DNA of 64,000 nt from Aotearoamyces nothofagi. Taxonomy: Eukaryota; Ascomycota; Leotiomycetes; Leotiales; Tympanidaceae. The position numbers and the translations under genes are program-made. The notes beneath the pieces are model-generated. The model was not told the origin of the DNA, did no database searches, and saw only the letters and a list, made by a program, of their open reading frames with translations. Positions within the stretch are counted from its first letter, which is position 1; each line of letters opens with the position of its first letter. Of the stretch, positions 11,801 to 22,227 are shown one piece after another. The stretch is from contig JADDTR010000015.1 in assembly GCA_015345905.1 (NCBI GenBank), forward strand, positions 496,001 through 560,000, written 5' to 3'.

Positions 11801-12764
11801 CACCCAGATTGATGTGCTTGAAGAGTATCAATTGTTACTTGTTCTCTCCGCTAAATCCCTCTTGTCGTATTCTCTAACGGCCCTGGATCCGAACGAGCCT
11901 GCTCTGAGCAAACGCCCTAAGAAAATTCAAAGTCACTGTAATTTCTTCAAAACAGGCATTTGTCTGGGGCGTCACCTGGTCTGCTGTGTGAAGTCTTCGG
12001 CCCTATCAACGACTATTAAGGTCTTTGAACCCAATGATGCCATGTCGAAGGGCAAGAAGCAGAAAGGTTTCAAGATGTTCAACAGTGGTGGCCAGGATGA
12101 GCTCAAAGCATTCAAGGAGTTCTACATACCAACTGAGTCATCATCGATTCATTTCCTCAAATCCAAACTATGCGTTGCATGTGCCCGTGGATTTGAGGTT
12201 GTGTCTTTAGAGACCCTTGAAACGCAATCGCTTCTCGACCAAGCAGATACTTCATTGGACTTCGTCGCTCGGAAAGAAAATGTGCGGCCAATCCATATCG
12301 AACGCCTCAACGGCGAGTTTCTCCTCAACTATTCCGAATTCTCATTCTTTGTCAACCGTAATGGTTGGCGAGCAAGGCCAGATTGGAGAATTGATTGGGA
12401 AGGTCTACCGCAGAGCTTTGCTTTGTCATATCCTTGGATCTTGGCCTTTGAACCAAACTTTATTGAAATTAGGAATATCGAGACTAATACAGTGCACATT
12501 GTACCCGCTAAAAATATCCGCATGCTTCATACAAGCACTAGAGAGGTAAGCTCATATCACGTCCAACTCCCCTATCAAAATGGATATGCTGACACCAGAA
12601 AGATTCTCTATGCATTTGAAGATGAGCGTGGTGAAGATGTGGTCGCAGCAATCGACTTCTGGCCGGCAGGGCGTAAGCCAGACGCTCACCTTTCTGTTGT
12701 TCCACAGGGCGCAATGGTTCCTGATCATTTGCATGGGCAGCCTCATGTGCAGGGGCGACAATGA
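8829..12764 (+). CDS. ROM2: Rho1 guanine nucleotide exchange factor (DEP-DH-PH-CNH), ROM2 type
   Basis: The protein activates Rho1 in the cell-wall integrity pathway at the cell cortex. Exons 8829-11237, 11300-11642, 11692-12545 and 12603-12764 give 1255 residues. Introns are 62, 49 and 57 nt. Residues 1-340 are low-complexity, rich in Pro, Gln, Ser and Tyr. A DEP domain lies at about 345-435 (HAFSGSEAVDVISYIIK). The DH domain lies at about 527-720 (EVISEIMYTERDFVKDLEYL and LTKPTTRLARYPLLL). The PH domain lies at about 755-890 (LLYKGVLKK, and PIPLELL created by the first splice). The CNH domain lies at about 913-1225 (DGGRKLIYGTDSGIYV). The last intron is placed so that TSTRE joins ILYAFEDE, using an AAAG acceptor. 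It is 57 nt and stop-free, so its retention would keep the frame. Confidence 0.94.
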
Positions 12765-13529
12765 TACCAAGCATGACAGACTTGAAGGCGTTGATGGGGT
12801 TTCTACGAGCACATGCCACTTGCCCGCCTACCGGTCCAGAGCGTACCCCATATAATTGAACAGATGATTTCAGATCGAGATGGGATTTCTGACGGTATGC
12901 TGGGCATTCTGCATTCTGCATTCTACATTCTACAAGCGCTCCCGTTCTTAGTCTGGCCTGCAGGAGGCTTTCAACGTGGGGTTGGAGCGAGTGATGGATG
13001 GACCGGTGTGTCCTTTGCATTGAGATTGCGTTCTTCAGCGAACGGCGTACATGAAGGGGCTTTTCTGATCTTTCCTATACAGCATGTGTATTATACGATG
13101 CTCTGGTTGTGTTACTGGCAAATCTATATCTATATTATACTATCGCAATTGTGGGCGCCTACCCGACCTGTTTTCTATTGTCACGTGAGGAACACAAAAA
13201 ACCCGGAGCCCCAGAATTATCTACACTAGCACTTGTACTGGAAGTTTATAAGCACTGAGAGCACTTGAAGCAAGCAACGGGCACTGAGAGCATAGGAGCA
13301 CTGGGAGTATAAGGCGCTGAAAGCACCAAGAGCATTGGCTTAGTTTAGGGCATTATATTAAAAGTAGTTTCAATCCGACCTGAATTTGCGTGCTCACCTT
13401 AGCAAGCACCGAGCATGTTCGATATAAATAATTCAATGTTTTTTCTACACCATCAAAAAGGCAGTGTCTACCTAACAAAAGCATTCGCTACAATTTCAAA
13501 CCCGCCCTTTATCCCTGTAAATAATATAT
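12765..13529. other. convergent intergenic region with left copy of an inverted repeat
   Basis: The 765 bp between the Rho GEF and transaldolase stop codons hold no gene. There are short degenerate runs of GCATTCT at 12904-12935 and of AGCACTGAGAGCA at about 13240-13310. The latter leads into the 85-bp repeat at 13311-13395. A CACGTG hexamer is at 13182-13187. Confidence 0.6.
13311..13395 (+). repeat. left copy of 85-bp inverted repeat flanking transaldolase
   Basis: The segment AAGGCGCTGAAAGCACC through GAATTTGCGTGCTC recurs in reverse complement at 15698-15782. Comparing all 85 positions shows four mismatches, all transitions, and no gap. On the outer side lie degenerate AGCACTGAGAGCA-like units (about 13240-13310). 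It may be an end of an old element or one of two dispersed repeat copies. Confidence 0.75.
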
Positions 13530-14676
13530 CTAAGCCTTCTGGAGCTTCTCCTTGATGATGCTCTTCAGTGTCTGGGCATCAGCAGCAAACTTGCTAATAC
13601 CTTCGCTTAGCTTGTGGACAGCCATCGTATCCTCGTTGAAGTCGAATCTGAACAAACTCTCGTCATTGAGGTAGTCCTTCTCCTCAATGTCAAGGGTCTT
13701 GGCTGCAGCAGCATCAAGCTTCTTGGGGACTGGGTCCTGTGAGTTCAACAATTGCTCCAAAAGATTTGGCTATAGAACGCAGATTCGTCAGTGAAGTTCT
13801 ATTTCACACAAAATAGAGGTGCGGCTATCGACTTACTGCAATGGTCAAGTAATCACATCCAGCCAGCTCAGTGATCTCACCAATGCTTCGGAAAGAAGCA
13901 CCCATGACGATGGTCTTATAGCCGAACTTCTTGTAGTAGTTAAAGATGGCCTTAACGCTGGCAACTCCTGGGTCGTTATCCTTTGTGTATTCCACCTTTG
14001 TGTTTGCCTTGTACCAGTCAAGAATACGGCCAACGAAGGGAGAAATGAGGAATGCGCCTGCCTGAGCAGCGGCAATAGCTTGTGGGAGGGAGAACAGGAG
14101 AGTCAAGTTGGTGTTGACACCGTGCTGACTTTGGAGAATCTGCGAAGCCTTGATACCCTCCCATGTGGAGGCAATCTTAATCAAGACACGCTCCTTCGGT
14201 ACACCGACCTCCTTGTAGAGCTATAATGCCCTTTAGCTGATGCACTATTATGGCTGGAAATTACTAAGAACTTACCTCGATGATGTGGAGTGCCTTGTTA
14301 ACGGAGCCTTGTGTGTCAAAGGAGAATCGAGCATCCACTTCAGTTGAGACCTTGCCAGGGACAATCTTGAGGATTTCCTTGCCGAACTCGACCAGAAGGC
14401 GATCCAGACTGGCGTCGACCTGCGCATCGACGTCACCACCCTTCTTCTTGCCGTAGGCGACGGCGGAGTCGATCAGCTTGGCATATTCAGGCTTTTTTGA
14501 TGCGGCGAGAATCAACGATGGGTTGGTGGTGGCATCCTGTGGCTTGTACTTGCCGATAGCTAGAACGAGTCAGTACGGACGAGACTAGAGCAGGAGATAT
14601 ACTAACAAGCGAAGTCACCAGAGTCGCTGACAACGGTGGTGCCAGTAGCCTTCAATTGTTCTAGCGAGTTGGTCAT
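13530..14676 (-). CDS. TAL1: transaldolase
   Basis: Transaldolase moves a dihydroxyacetone unit from sedoheptulose 7-phosphate to glyceraldehyde 3-phosphate in the non-oxidative pentose phosphate pathway, in the cytosol. Four exons (14676-14607, 14559-14276, 14220-13837, 13769-13530) encode 325 residues, the normal length for the class. Introns are 47, 55 and 67 nt. The protein begins [18 protein letters not shown]. It has the conserved [10 protein letters not shown] stretch and the Schiff-base lysine near residue 133 in [12 protein letters not shown]. It also has the [20 protein letters not shown] and GCDYLTIAP segments. Splice joins restore DFA|SIGKYKPQ, HIIE|LYKEVG and [11 protein letters not shown]. 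The upstream region carries a TATA box and a pyrimidine-rich tract on the coding strand, as expected for a highly expressed gene. The gene lies between two inverted repeats. Confidence 0.97.
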
Positions 14677-14790
14677 GATTGCGGTGTTTTTGCGAGATCG
14701 GTTGTATGAGTGGATTGTGAATTGTGCAGTGTGAATGTAAAGTGTGAAGTGTGAAGAGTGAAGAGAGTGAAGAGTGAAGAGGGTAAAGAG

Positions 14791-14796
14791 TTTATA
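14791..14796 (-). promoter_or_regulatory. TATA box of transaldolase
   Basis: TATAAA is read on the minus strand 115 bp upstream of the transaldolase ATG. Between it and the gene lies a strongly pyrimidine-rich coding-strand tract (about 14725-14790) of imperfect CTTCACT-type heptamers, a common arrangement in strong fungal promoters. Confidence 0.5.
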
Positions 14797-14927
14797 AGGA
14801 TCAGATGTTGGGAGGCGGGCATATCGGAGCCTAGCGTGGGGTGTGCTATATGCTATGACGAAACTGCAGTGCTCTTGGCCCTCACGCGGCTCGGAAAAAA
14901 GCCGGAATACATAAAACTGGCCCAAAA

Positions 14928-15181
14928 CTCTCGTCGTTTACTTACGAAGAAGTCAGAAATGGGCTCAGAGCTTTCATCATTTACTGACGAAGCAACTCTA
15001 AATTGACTCGAAGCTCTCGTCGTTCCTGACAAAGAAACCACGAAGAACTCGTAAATTGGCACCAAGCTTTCGTCATTTACTGACGAAGTAACTCCAAATT
15101 GGTTAAAGCTCTCGCCGTTTACTGACGAAGAACCCAACCCATCAGGTCGACTCAAAGAGCTCTCGGCGGTTACTGACGAAG
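14928..15181. repeat. degenerate minisatellite, six copies of a core with inverted TGACGA half-sites
   Basis: Six copies of a roughly 22-bp core, CTCTCGTCGTTTACTGACGAAG and variants, start at 14928, 14971, 15014, 15067, 15109 and 15160, so the spacing is 42-53 bp. Spacers share an AAATTGG-like element. In the best copy the core is a perfect inverted repeat, TCGTCA-TTTAC-TGACGA. The array begins about 130 bp beyond the transaldolase TATA box. Confidence 0.8.
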
Positions 15182-15650
15182 CAAAAAGTGGCTGCCAGCG
15201 AGACCCGCCGCCGCGCACTTACCGTTCGTTGCTGGCCGTCCTGTCAGCCGTCGTGTCAGCCTTCCTGCCAGGTGTGGCGGTTGCTGTTGCTGTCCACCGC
15301 CTCTGCGCCTGCGGGCAGGACGGATACACCCACCCTGGGCGCCCGTCCGAGGCCGTTACTCAGCGCACGTCCGCCCTGCGGCTGGAGGAGGCCTCAGCCC
15401 GGGCCATTCCTCAGGCTCCACAGTGCTCGCGCGCGGACGGACACCCTGTCCGGTTCTTGCCCCAGGCTCGCAGGCTCGCAGTTTCAACACGTGGCGGGAA
15501 AGATTTTTAAGTCACGCAAGATCTTCGGCAAGTGTCGAATTGGTCAGTCGGATTACCCTCAAGGGTCGAGAGTCCACACTGTACGCAACGTACAGTTCTG
15601 GCATGCCAAGCCCGCTCGCTGGTCGAGATCGATAAGATAAAGTAATGCGC

Positions 15651-15675
15651 ATCATGATCATGATCATGATCATGC
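15651..15675. repeat. palindromic ATGATC microsatellite
   Basis: About four tandem ATGATC units form a self-complementary stretch just inside the right 85-bp inverted repeat. It is a simple repeat able to form a hairpin. Confidence 0.6.
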
Positions 15676-15697
15676 CAAAATTGAATGCACGATCTAC

Positions 15698-15782
15698 GAG
15701 CATGCAAATTCAGGTCGGATTGAAGCTACTTTTAATATAATGCCCTAAACTAAGCCAGTGCTCTTGGTGCTTCCAGCGCCTT
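15698..15782 (-). repeat. right copy of 85-bp inverted repeat flanking transaldolase
   Basis: This is the reverse complement of 13311-13395 with four transition differences and no gap. Beyond it, to about 15895, continue degenerate units resembling the reverse complement of AGCACTGAGAGCA (for example TACTCTCAGTACTT and TTCTCAGTGCTTAT). These mirror the units outside the left copy. The pair brackets about 2.3 kb containing the whole transaldolase gene, its promoter and the minisatellite. Confidence 0.75.
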
Positions 15783-15965
15783 ATTACGTTGTTTATTACT
15801 TATATGCTCCTAGTACTCTCAGTACTTGTAAGCTTCCAGGCTTCTTGTATTCTCAGTGCTTATAACCTCTAATACTTATATACTCTGAATGTTTGGAAGG
15901 ATCCCACCGCTGGAGAAGCGTAGGTAATAGCTTGTATAGCAGTAGGTGAAGTAATACGGAGACTA

Positions 15966-16060
15966 GTTCTCGAGGAACCCCACAGGGGGAACTCCTCCTA
16001 TTTAAGGTCCCGAAGGACCCCCCGAAGGGACAGCATAGGTGACCCTACAGGCGCTCACCG
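15966..16060. other. cluster of short perfect hairpins
   Basis: Three inverted repeats are packed in 95 bp: GTTC-TCGAG-GAAC (15966-15978), GGTCC-CGAA-GGACC (16006-16019) and GGTGA...TCACC (about 16038-16059). A TATTTAAGG element lies between the first two. The origin is unknown; it could be the remnant of a small repeat element or part of an RNA. Confidence 0.4.
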
Positions 16061-16337
16061 GAAGATCGGCAAATGAAATATTTGGCAGCGTGGAAGTATA
16101 TACACGTGCCTAATTCCACTTACGCCCCATTTCCTCCCTGGCATCCCCGACGTCATGATTCTGGCATCGTAGCACTGCACTCATCTAACTTAAGTTAACT
16201 CGATCAACTCATTATATAGAGTGGATTAGAATAACAACAACTACTTAAGGTTTGGTGTAGGCATAAGGTATCTATCTAGCTCTCATTTCTTAAATGTAGT
16301 CTACCTGAGTCCCGACATATATTCACTGCTCTCGGTT

Positions 16338-18350
16338 TTATAAACCTTTACCCTCTTTCACGAGCTTTATCCCTTCTTCTCTCAACTGGAACTTCTGAAT
16401 CTTCCCACTCGGTGTCTTGGGATAATGTTTCAACCAGAAAATGTACTTCGGGACGAGGTGACTGCTCAGATTTTCTCTGACTAGGTTTCGGAGCTCCTGT
16501 TTCGTCAAGACCTCTTGATTTGCACGCGGCACGTCATCCTCGGTAACAACTCCGCCGTGGACTACAACGAATGCTGCGACGCATTCCCCATACTTCTCAT
16601 CTGGTAGACCGACGACTGACGCTTCAGATACTTTTGGATGGGCGAAGAGGACGTTTTCTACTTCTAGAGGATGGATATTCTCTCCACCACGGATTATCAA
16701 ATCCTTAATTCGGCCTGTGATCTTCACGTATCCATCTTCATCCATCACAGCCTCATCACCGGTGTACATCCAAACCTTCTCGTCACCTGTTTCCGCGTCC
16801 CTTTCAATACCATGCACTTCCTTTGTCCGCTCTTCATCATCCCAGTATCCTTTCATGACGAGATATCCAGAGACTGCCAGCTCACCCTTTTCACCAATTG
16901 GAAGGATTTTACTGCGGTCATGCTCGGAGACAATCTTCGCTTCAACGTGTGGGAGCAGCCGACCCACACTATCCAGACGCTTTTCAAGAGGATCATCAGG
17001 CGTTGTCATGCAGGAAACGGGAGAGGTCTCCGTCATGCCATAACATATTGTGAGACCTGTGAGGTTTAGCTTATCGTGTAATTTCTCCATGAGCTTCGAT
17101 GGAACTGATGAGCCAGCTGCGATACCGGTTCGTAGGTATTGGAATCCAGTAGATGGAACAATTTTATCCGCAAGAAGCTCTAGCTCAGCAACAAACATGG
17201 TCGCAACGCCATAAAGGGCTGTTGCTTTCTCTTCTTGGACGGCGAGAAGAGTGGCTTTAGGATTAAAAGCCTCTGTAGGGAAGACAATGGCAGCGCCATG
17301 AGTCGCCGTAGCCATATATCCTAAAATACATCCAAAGCAGTGAAATAATGGCGGCGGGCATACAACAACGCCATTTGATGTTAGGAGCATTCGCTCCCCA
17401 ATGAAGAAGCCGTTGTTCAGTATACCCTTGTGTGTCAAGCATGCCGCCTTTGGCACAGACGTGGTGCCAGAGGTAAATTGAATATTGATAATATCGTCTA
17501 CATGCAGGCCATGGTCTGGCTTAATAGCTGCCGCTGAAGGAGAACTCAACATTAGATCTTGGAACGAGGTTGTGGCATGGAGCTTCGAAACGTCAACTCG
17601 GCCAGCCGAGTTATCGACAAGAGTAATGGTTCGCAATGAAGGCACAGAAGTTGACTGTATGTTGCGGGCGGTCAAATCTGGGGCTACCTGATGAAGAAGA
17701 CCTATGTTTTCTCGAGGTGGTTTGTATGCAACATTCGTCTCTGTGCCAATAATAAGGTGCGAAGCCGAAAGATGAGACAGGGCTGCAATGACCTGCGGGG
17801 AATTGAACGCTGGGTTCAAAGGCACCTGGTCCGTCAACAATTAATGTACTATGCCGGGAGTTATTCAAATAACATACCAGTATAGCACCGAGTTTGAACA
17901 AAGCATAGGTTGTCTGCAGTCTGAGTTAGCTTTGGTTTCTGAAAATGGCTGAAGCTCAGATACCCACCACAGCAAACTCGATATTATTTCCCAAGCTCAC
18001 GGCAACCCTCTCACCCTTTTTGATCCCTAGTTCCTGCAATCCTCTGGCTAGAGCATTGCTCTTCTTATTCAATCCATCATACGTAAGTCGCTGCTGCTGG
18101 GCCCGCGAAATAACAGCATTCCTGTCTCCGTACTTGGACACAATCGACGCAAAATGCTGTGGGATGGTCTGCTCAAGTAATGGCGGCTTTGAATATATCA
18201 GTAACGACGAAGGCCGTCGGATGTCCGGATTACACTCACCTCGAGAGGGCCTTGGCTATGAGACTTAGTCAGTAGACCTCTACGCTGTGCTCTTTGTAGC
18301 GTCGTGGCGACGCTTTGAGGGTCACTGAACTTCAATGCACGGCGCATCAT
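16338..18350 (-). CDS. AMP-dependent acyl-CoA synthetase
   Basis: Members of this family adenylate a carboxylic acid with ATP and pass it to coenzyme A. Exons 18350-18240, 18186-17968, 17913-17878 and 17825-16338 give 617 residues. Introns are 53, 54 and 52 nt. The N-terminus (MMRRALKFSDPQSV) could be a mitochondrial presequence, being Arg-rich and without acidic residues at the very start. The ATP-binding motif FTSGTTSVPKA is near residue 240. GMTETSP comes next, then YTGDEAVMDEDGYVKITGR with the adenylate-binding Asp, and the hinge RIKDLIIRGGENIHP. The catalytic lysine segment TPSGKIQKFQLR lies near the C-terminus. It resembles the medium-chain acyl-CoA synthetase group; the substrate cannot be set from sequence. 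The end (EGKGL) is not a peroxisomal PTS1. The segment TTYALFKLGAIL is a 36-nt exon of its own. Confidence 0.93.
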
Positions 18351-18771
18351 AGCATTTCATTGCCAGATAGGATGCCAATTGCTGCTTTGTGATCTTGAAT
18401 ACCTGGTTACACTCGTGTAACTTGGTATCAACTGGAGGTGCCGATGACGCTAGGATGCGGGGTTTCCCCCGCCTACTCCAACTTCCTTTACCGACGCCAT
18501 CCTTCAAGCCCCTGGCTCCACTTAATACTATATTTGGGGCAGGGTAAGGAGGTAATTGATGTGTTCTACACGAAGATTGGGTATATGGATAAAGAGTTCC
18601 TGATAAAGGTACCTTCGCTTATAGGCTAGTCTGAAAGTACAGTATTTCGTTCGTGATGCTATTTAAGTAGCTTGAGCATATGATTCGGTTTAAACAACGC
18701 CTGTCCATCAGCCCAGCGTCTCCCAGCCTACCCCAAAGAGTCAAGAATAAGTACACCATAAAACAGGACAA
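18351..18771. other. intergenic region upstream of the acyl-CoA synthetase
   Basis: This 421-bp region lies between the synthetase start and the Rab GAP stop. It should hold the synthetase promoter and the Rab GAP 3' UTR. No gene is visible. Confidence 0.5.
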
Positions 18772-21700
18772 CTATCTCTCAAACTCCAAGACCTTCTGCG
18801 TCGCACTGTTAGAACTTCGCGGACGGCTCGATCCAACATCATCAGCGTTCAGCAAGGAAGGTATCACCTGAGTCACAGCCTTAATATCGCCTGCATCAGC
18901 TTCAGCACCCTCCAAAAGGTCTCTATCCTCAGATCTGACGCTTCTACGATCCGAATCTCTACTATATGCGTTAGGTGTTCGAGTGTCATCTTCTTGCTCG
19001 TCGTCGTCATCATCATCGTCCCGCTGCAACGCATTCTTTTCTAATTCTTTCTGAGCTTCGTCCATACGGCGGCGGACTTCTGTTGCGACACGCATGCCAT
19101 CCGTGACGATGTTATCAAGTACACCACGAAGACCTTTTCCAGGAGGAACGTGACCAGCAGAACCAGAACCTCCGGTACCTTGAGATATTGAAGTGCTCGA
19201 CCTATTGAATCCGAGATTAGAGAAAGTCGTGAGGCTTGATGAGCTGGTTGTTTGGCCTGATTTGGATGATGGCGTTTCGAGAACGCGGAAAGATGCAGGG
19301 AACGAAGACTCAAAGAACTGTTCAAGAAGTTCATCTGCAAGAACGACCATGCGGAATGTTGGCAAAGTAATATGCAGAGGATTTGAAGGATCTAGAGCTG
19401 CATTTGCAGATTCAGACTGAGCCTTTGATACGCTTCGTTGCGAAGACCGCTTTTTATCTGCGCCTAGAGCGTCTGGCCGCGAAGACTCTCCGCTATTTTC
19501 TGAGTCTTCAGTAACAGTCGTCTCAGAAGCACCGAAATTCAGGAGATCTTCCTCATCGTCACCGGCGATGCTAAAGTCACTGTGAAGGGGATCGGTAGGG
19601 TCAGGTTTCGTTGTGCTCGCGGATGACTCATTATTCTGAGGGTGGTCAGGATCGGCATATTCAAAACACCTCCTAATAAAACCACTGACGCTGCTAAGAA
19701 AACGCTCATTAGTGCTTCCCATTGAACTGTCCGGAGAGCTGCCACTACTGGCCTCGAATTCACTGAGGCCCAGCGCTGACTGGGAAGGTGTAAGAGACCC
19801 CTCCAAACCTCTACGTGAGAGGAATAGTAGAGCCTCTGAGATCCTAAGGATTCCTTCCCGATCGACTCTGCCATCCCCATCGTCGTCATAAAGTTCAAAG
19901 AAGTATGTAATACTTCCCATGATATCGCGTGTGCCTTTGATGTGTGCAATACCTGTAACGACGTTCGCTAAAGTCAAAGCCGAGTTCATATCCACATCCC
20001 ACCTCCTAAATAGCCTCTGCATAAACTCATGATCTGCAGGAACAGGGTTCCCATATCCCCAGGGCGAAAGAGAATGCTCACGTCGCCGCGAGGTACTGAA
20101 ATACGATTGCTTTTCTCTTTCAGGGATATTGTCCTTCTCTGGCGGTGTGGGTGCGTCTGAGATTGCCCAACGGGCAATCCCAGCAAGAAACTCGCGAAAC
20201 CCGTCGTAATCCATTAGCGTCGGACTTGGCCCAAGACCTACTCGTCCCTTCTCGACACTTTTTCTGTCATCAAGTCCGGTGACTATTTCTGTTGCTTTTG
20301 CTCTGCTGACCTTAGATCGACGTTCAAGTTCTTCGTGTATCATCTGTGAACGTTGCTGTCTTTCGTATAAGATGCCATAAAACCTATCGTATAGTACACC
20401 AAGTTCCTCCAAGCTCAGTCGTTTGCTATCCGGACCAAGGTTTCGGATCGACGTCCGCTTCGCAAAGCTTTCTATGTTATTCAAGACTGCATCTTTATGT
20501 TTCATTCGCTGCTCCGTAATGCTGCTTTGTGTGATACTAGAGAACTCCTTGAACGCCACAACCATTAACTCCTGGAACCGTGTTACCGCTCGTAGTTTTG
20601 GGTTCTCAGATTTTGGGTGAGCCGACTCATCCAACTTCGAAAAGTATGCCTTGAGTACCGAGATAAACGCCCCATCATCGGTTGCGTCTAGAAGCTCCTC
20701 TCCATTGATGCGAAGAATTGCTAGGCCAATTTGAAACAGTACTTTGGGGCCTTCAAGGAAGAAAACATCAAGGACCCGGAATGCGAAGACAAGAGGCATT
20801 GAGTTGATATATAGCGATAGGAACCAAGGCAATGATACAACAGATAACTGGACGTCAGATTTGACCAAGTGTTCCCAAAGGATTGGCATTGTCTTCTCCA
20901 CCAAAGACTCGAAGACTCTCTGGTCTAGCAACGTACCGTACATGGTGGTCGAGTAGTAGCCTGGCAGCAGTCGGTCACATAGGATACGTAAAAGAAAGAA
21001 GGCCTGGGATTCTGACATGTATATCAGAAGAGCAGCAACAACGATGTTCATGGCTTGGCAGTATCCCACTTCCTCGTCAATCCAGCTATATGCTGTGAGG
21101 ACTCTTCGGAGGCGGTCAATTCCCTGCGGACTTTGGAACCCGGGGTATTCTGGCAGACTCCGATTAAGATCCTTCTCAATTTCGTCAATAGCAAGAGAGT
21201 CGCGTCCCTCAAACTTAGCTAGTGTATCAACAAATAGGGTAGGGCTTTCGAGGCGCAAAAATAAAGAGCCAGACGTCAACTCCCATATCTCCCCGCGCAG
21301 TCGATTTGGTAAACCGACGCGTATAAGCTTATGGAAGGTTGGCTGGCGGATGAGAGTAACGTTTCGTCCATTTTCTCGGAGGTACTCCGCCCATAATCTC
21401 ATCTTGCTTCGGTCTCGTAGTTTCCGTGCATCTCCAGGATACCGAAAAAGTGTGTTCATACCTAGGCCAGCATCTGGAGGTTCTCCATCCTTTTTCGCGT
21501 CTCCAGCCAGTAGATACTCGGAGTAACACTCAGAAACAACTCTCTTGAGCTTTGCTACTTCTCCAACTCCAGACTTTAACCCTCTTTTTAAACCATCGCA
21601 GAATCGTTCACAGGCTTGACGACTACCAGCTAACTGAATGGTGATCTTTTGTTGATGTGAAGGAGGTTTTGTGGCATCATTTGATGGGGATTTGCTCATT

Positions 21701-22227
21701 CCGTTCCATGTTGTAATAGCTAATGCGAACTGTGGCATGGTCAGAATTGGGTATCATTAGTAGTAAACATGTAGCTAGCTTACTTGGTAGCTTTGACTAT
21801 GTAGCCGCTCTACGCGCCTGATCGCACACAGTGGGAGTGTGAAGCCATTGCCACCAGGACCTGCACCGTGAGTCTGGCCTGTAAACCCAGAAGATGTTGT
21901 TGTGCTCGCTGTTTGGAGGAAGCTTGTGGGTTGAGTTGAGAAACATAGATAGCTCTCGCTCAAATGGAGCTTTCCAGTATAGTGGTATCCTCTCTCGCGG
22001 TCTTTGTCTTTCTCTCCTTGAGTGGCATTTGGTCCATATGAAATTGCCTGTGATACAATGAGCTCGGCAGTGATTTCCTGCAAAGGATTCTGGCTATCTG
22101 GAAGTCGGAATTGGTGTCGAAAGAGCGTAGATTTGGCTGGGTTTCGATCGGAGGCTGAGAGGTTGAGGGCTTGAGTGGGATCGATCAAGGACTGCGCTTT
22201 CTGTATAATATTGGATAGGCTGAACAT
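18772..22227 (-). CDS. TBC-domain Rab GTPase-activating protein with GRAM and EF-hand regions (GYP2/TBC1D9 type)
   Basis: TBC proteins switch off Rab GTPases in membrane traffic. Two exons, 22227-21784 and 21729-18772, joined over a 54-nt intron, give 1133 residues. The N-terminal 150 residues fit a GRAM-like region (YHYTGKLHLSESYLCFSTQ). The TBC domain spans about residues 295-500. It holds both catalytic fingers: IEKDLNR, which fits IxxDxxR, and GYCQAMN, which supplies the glutamine. Near residue 760 is an EF-hand-like loop, DDDGDGRVDREG, whose last position is Gly rather than the usual Glu. The C-terminal third is Ser/Asp-rich and disordered, with a DDDDDDDEQEDD acidic run. The layout matches fungal GYP2-like GAPs. 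No upstream in-frame alternative start is obvious. Confidence 0.92.

Larger units (their letters stand above)
14677..16337. other. long intergenic region upstream of transaldolase with several repeats
   Basis: This 1.66-kb stretch contains the transaldolase promoter, a degenerate minisatellite (14928-15181) and a GC-rich block (about 15185-15520). It also holds a palindromic ATGATC run, the right copy of the 85-bp inverted repeat and a cluster of small hairpins (15966-16060). Reading frames in the GC-rich block are short and compositionally driven, and I see no gene. Confidence 0.6.

Noticed and set aside
12904-12938. GCATTCT-type tandem run
   Set aside because: It is only a few degenerate units in a 3' intergenic region, ordinary simple sequence.
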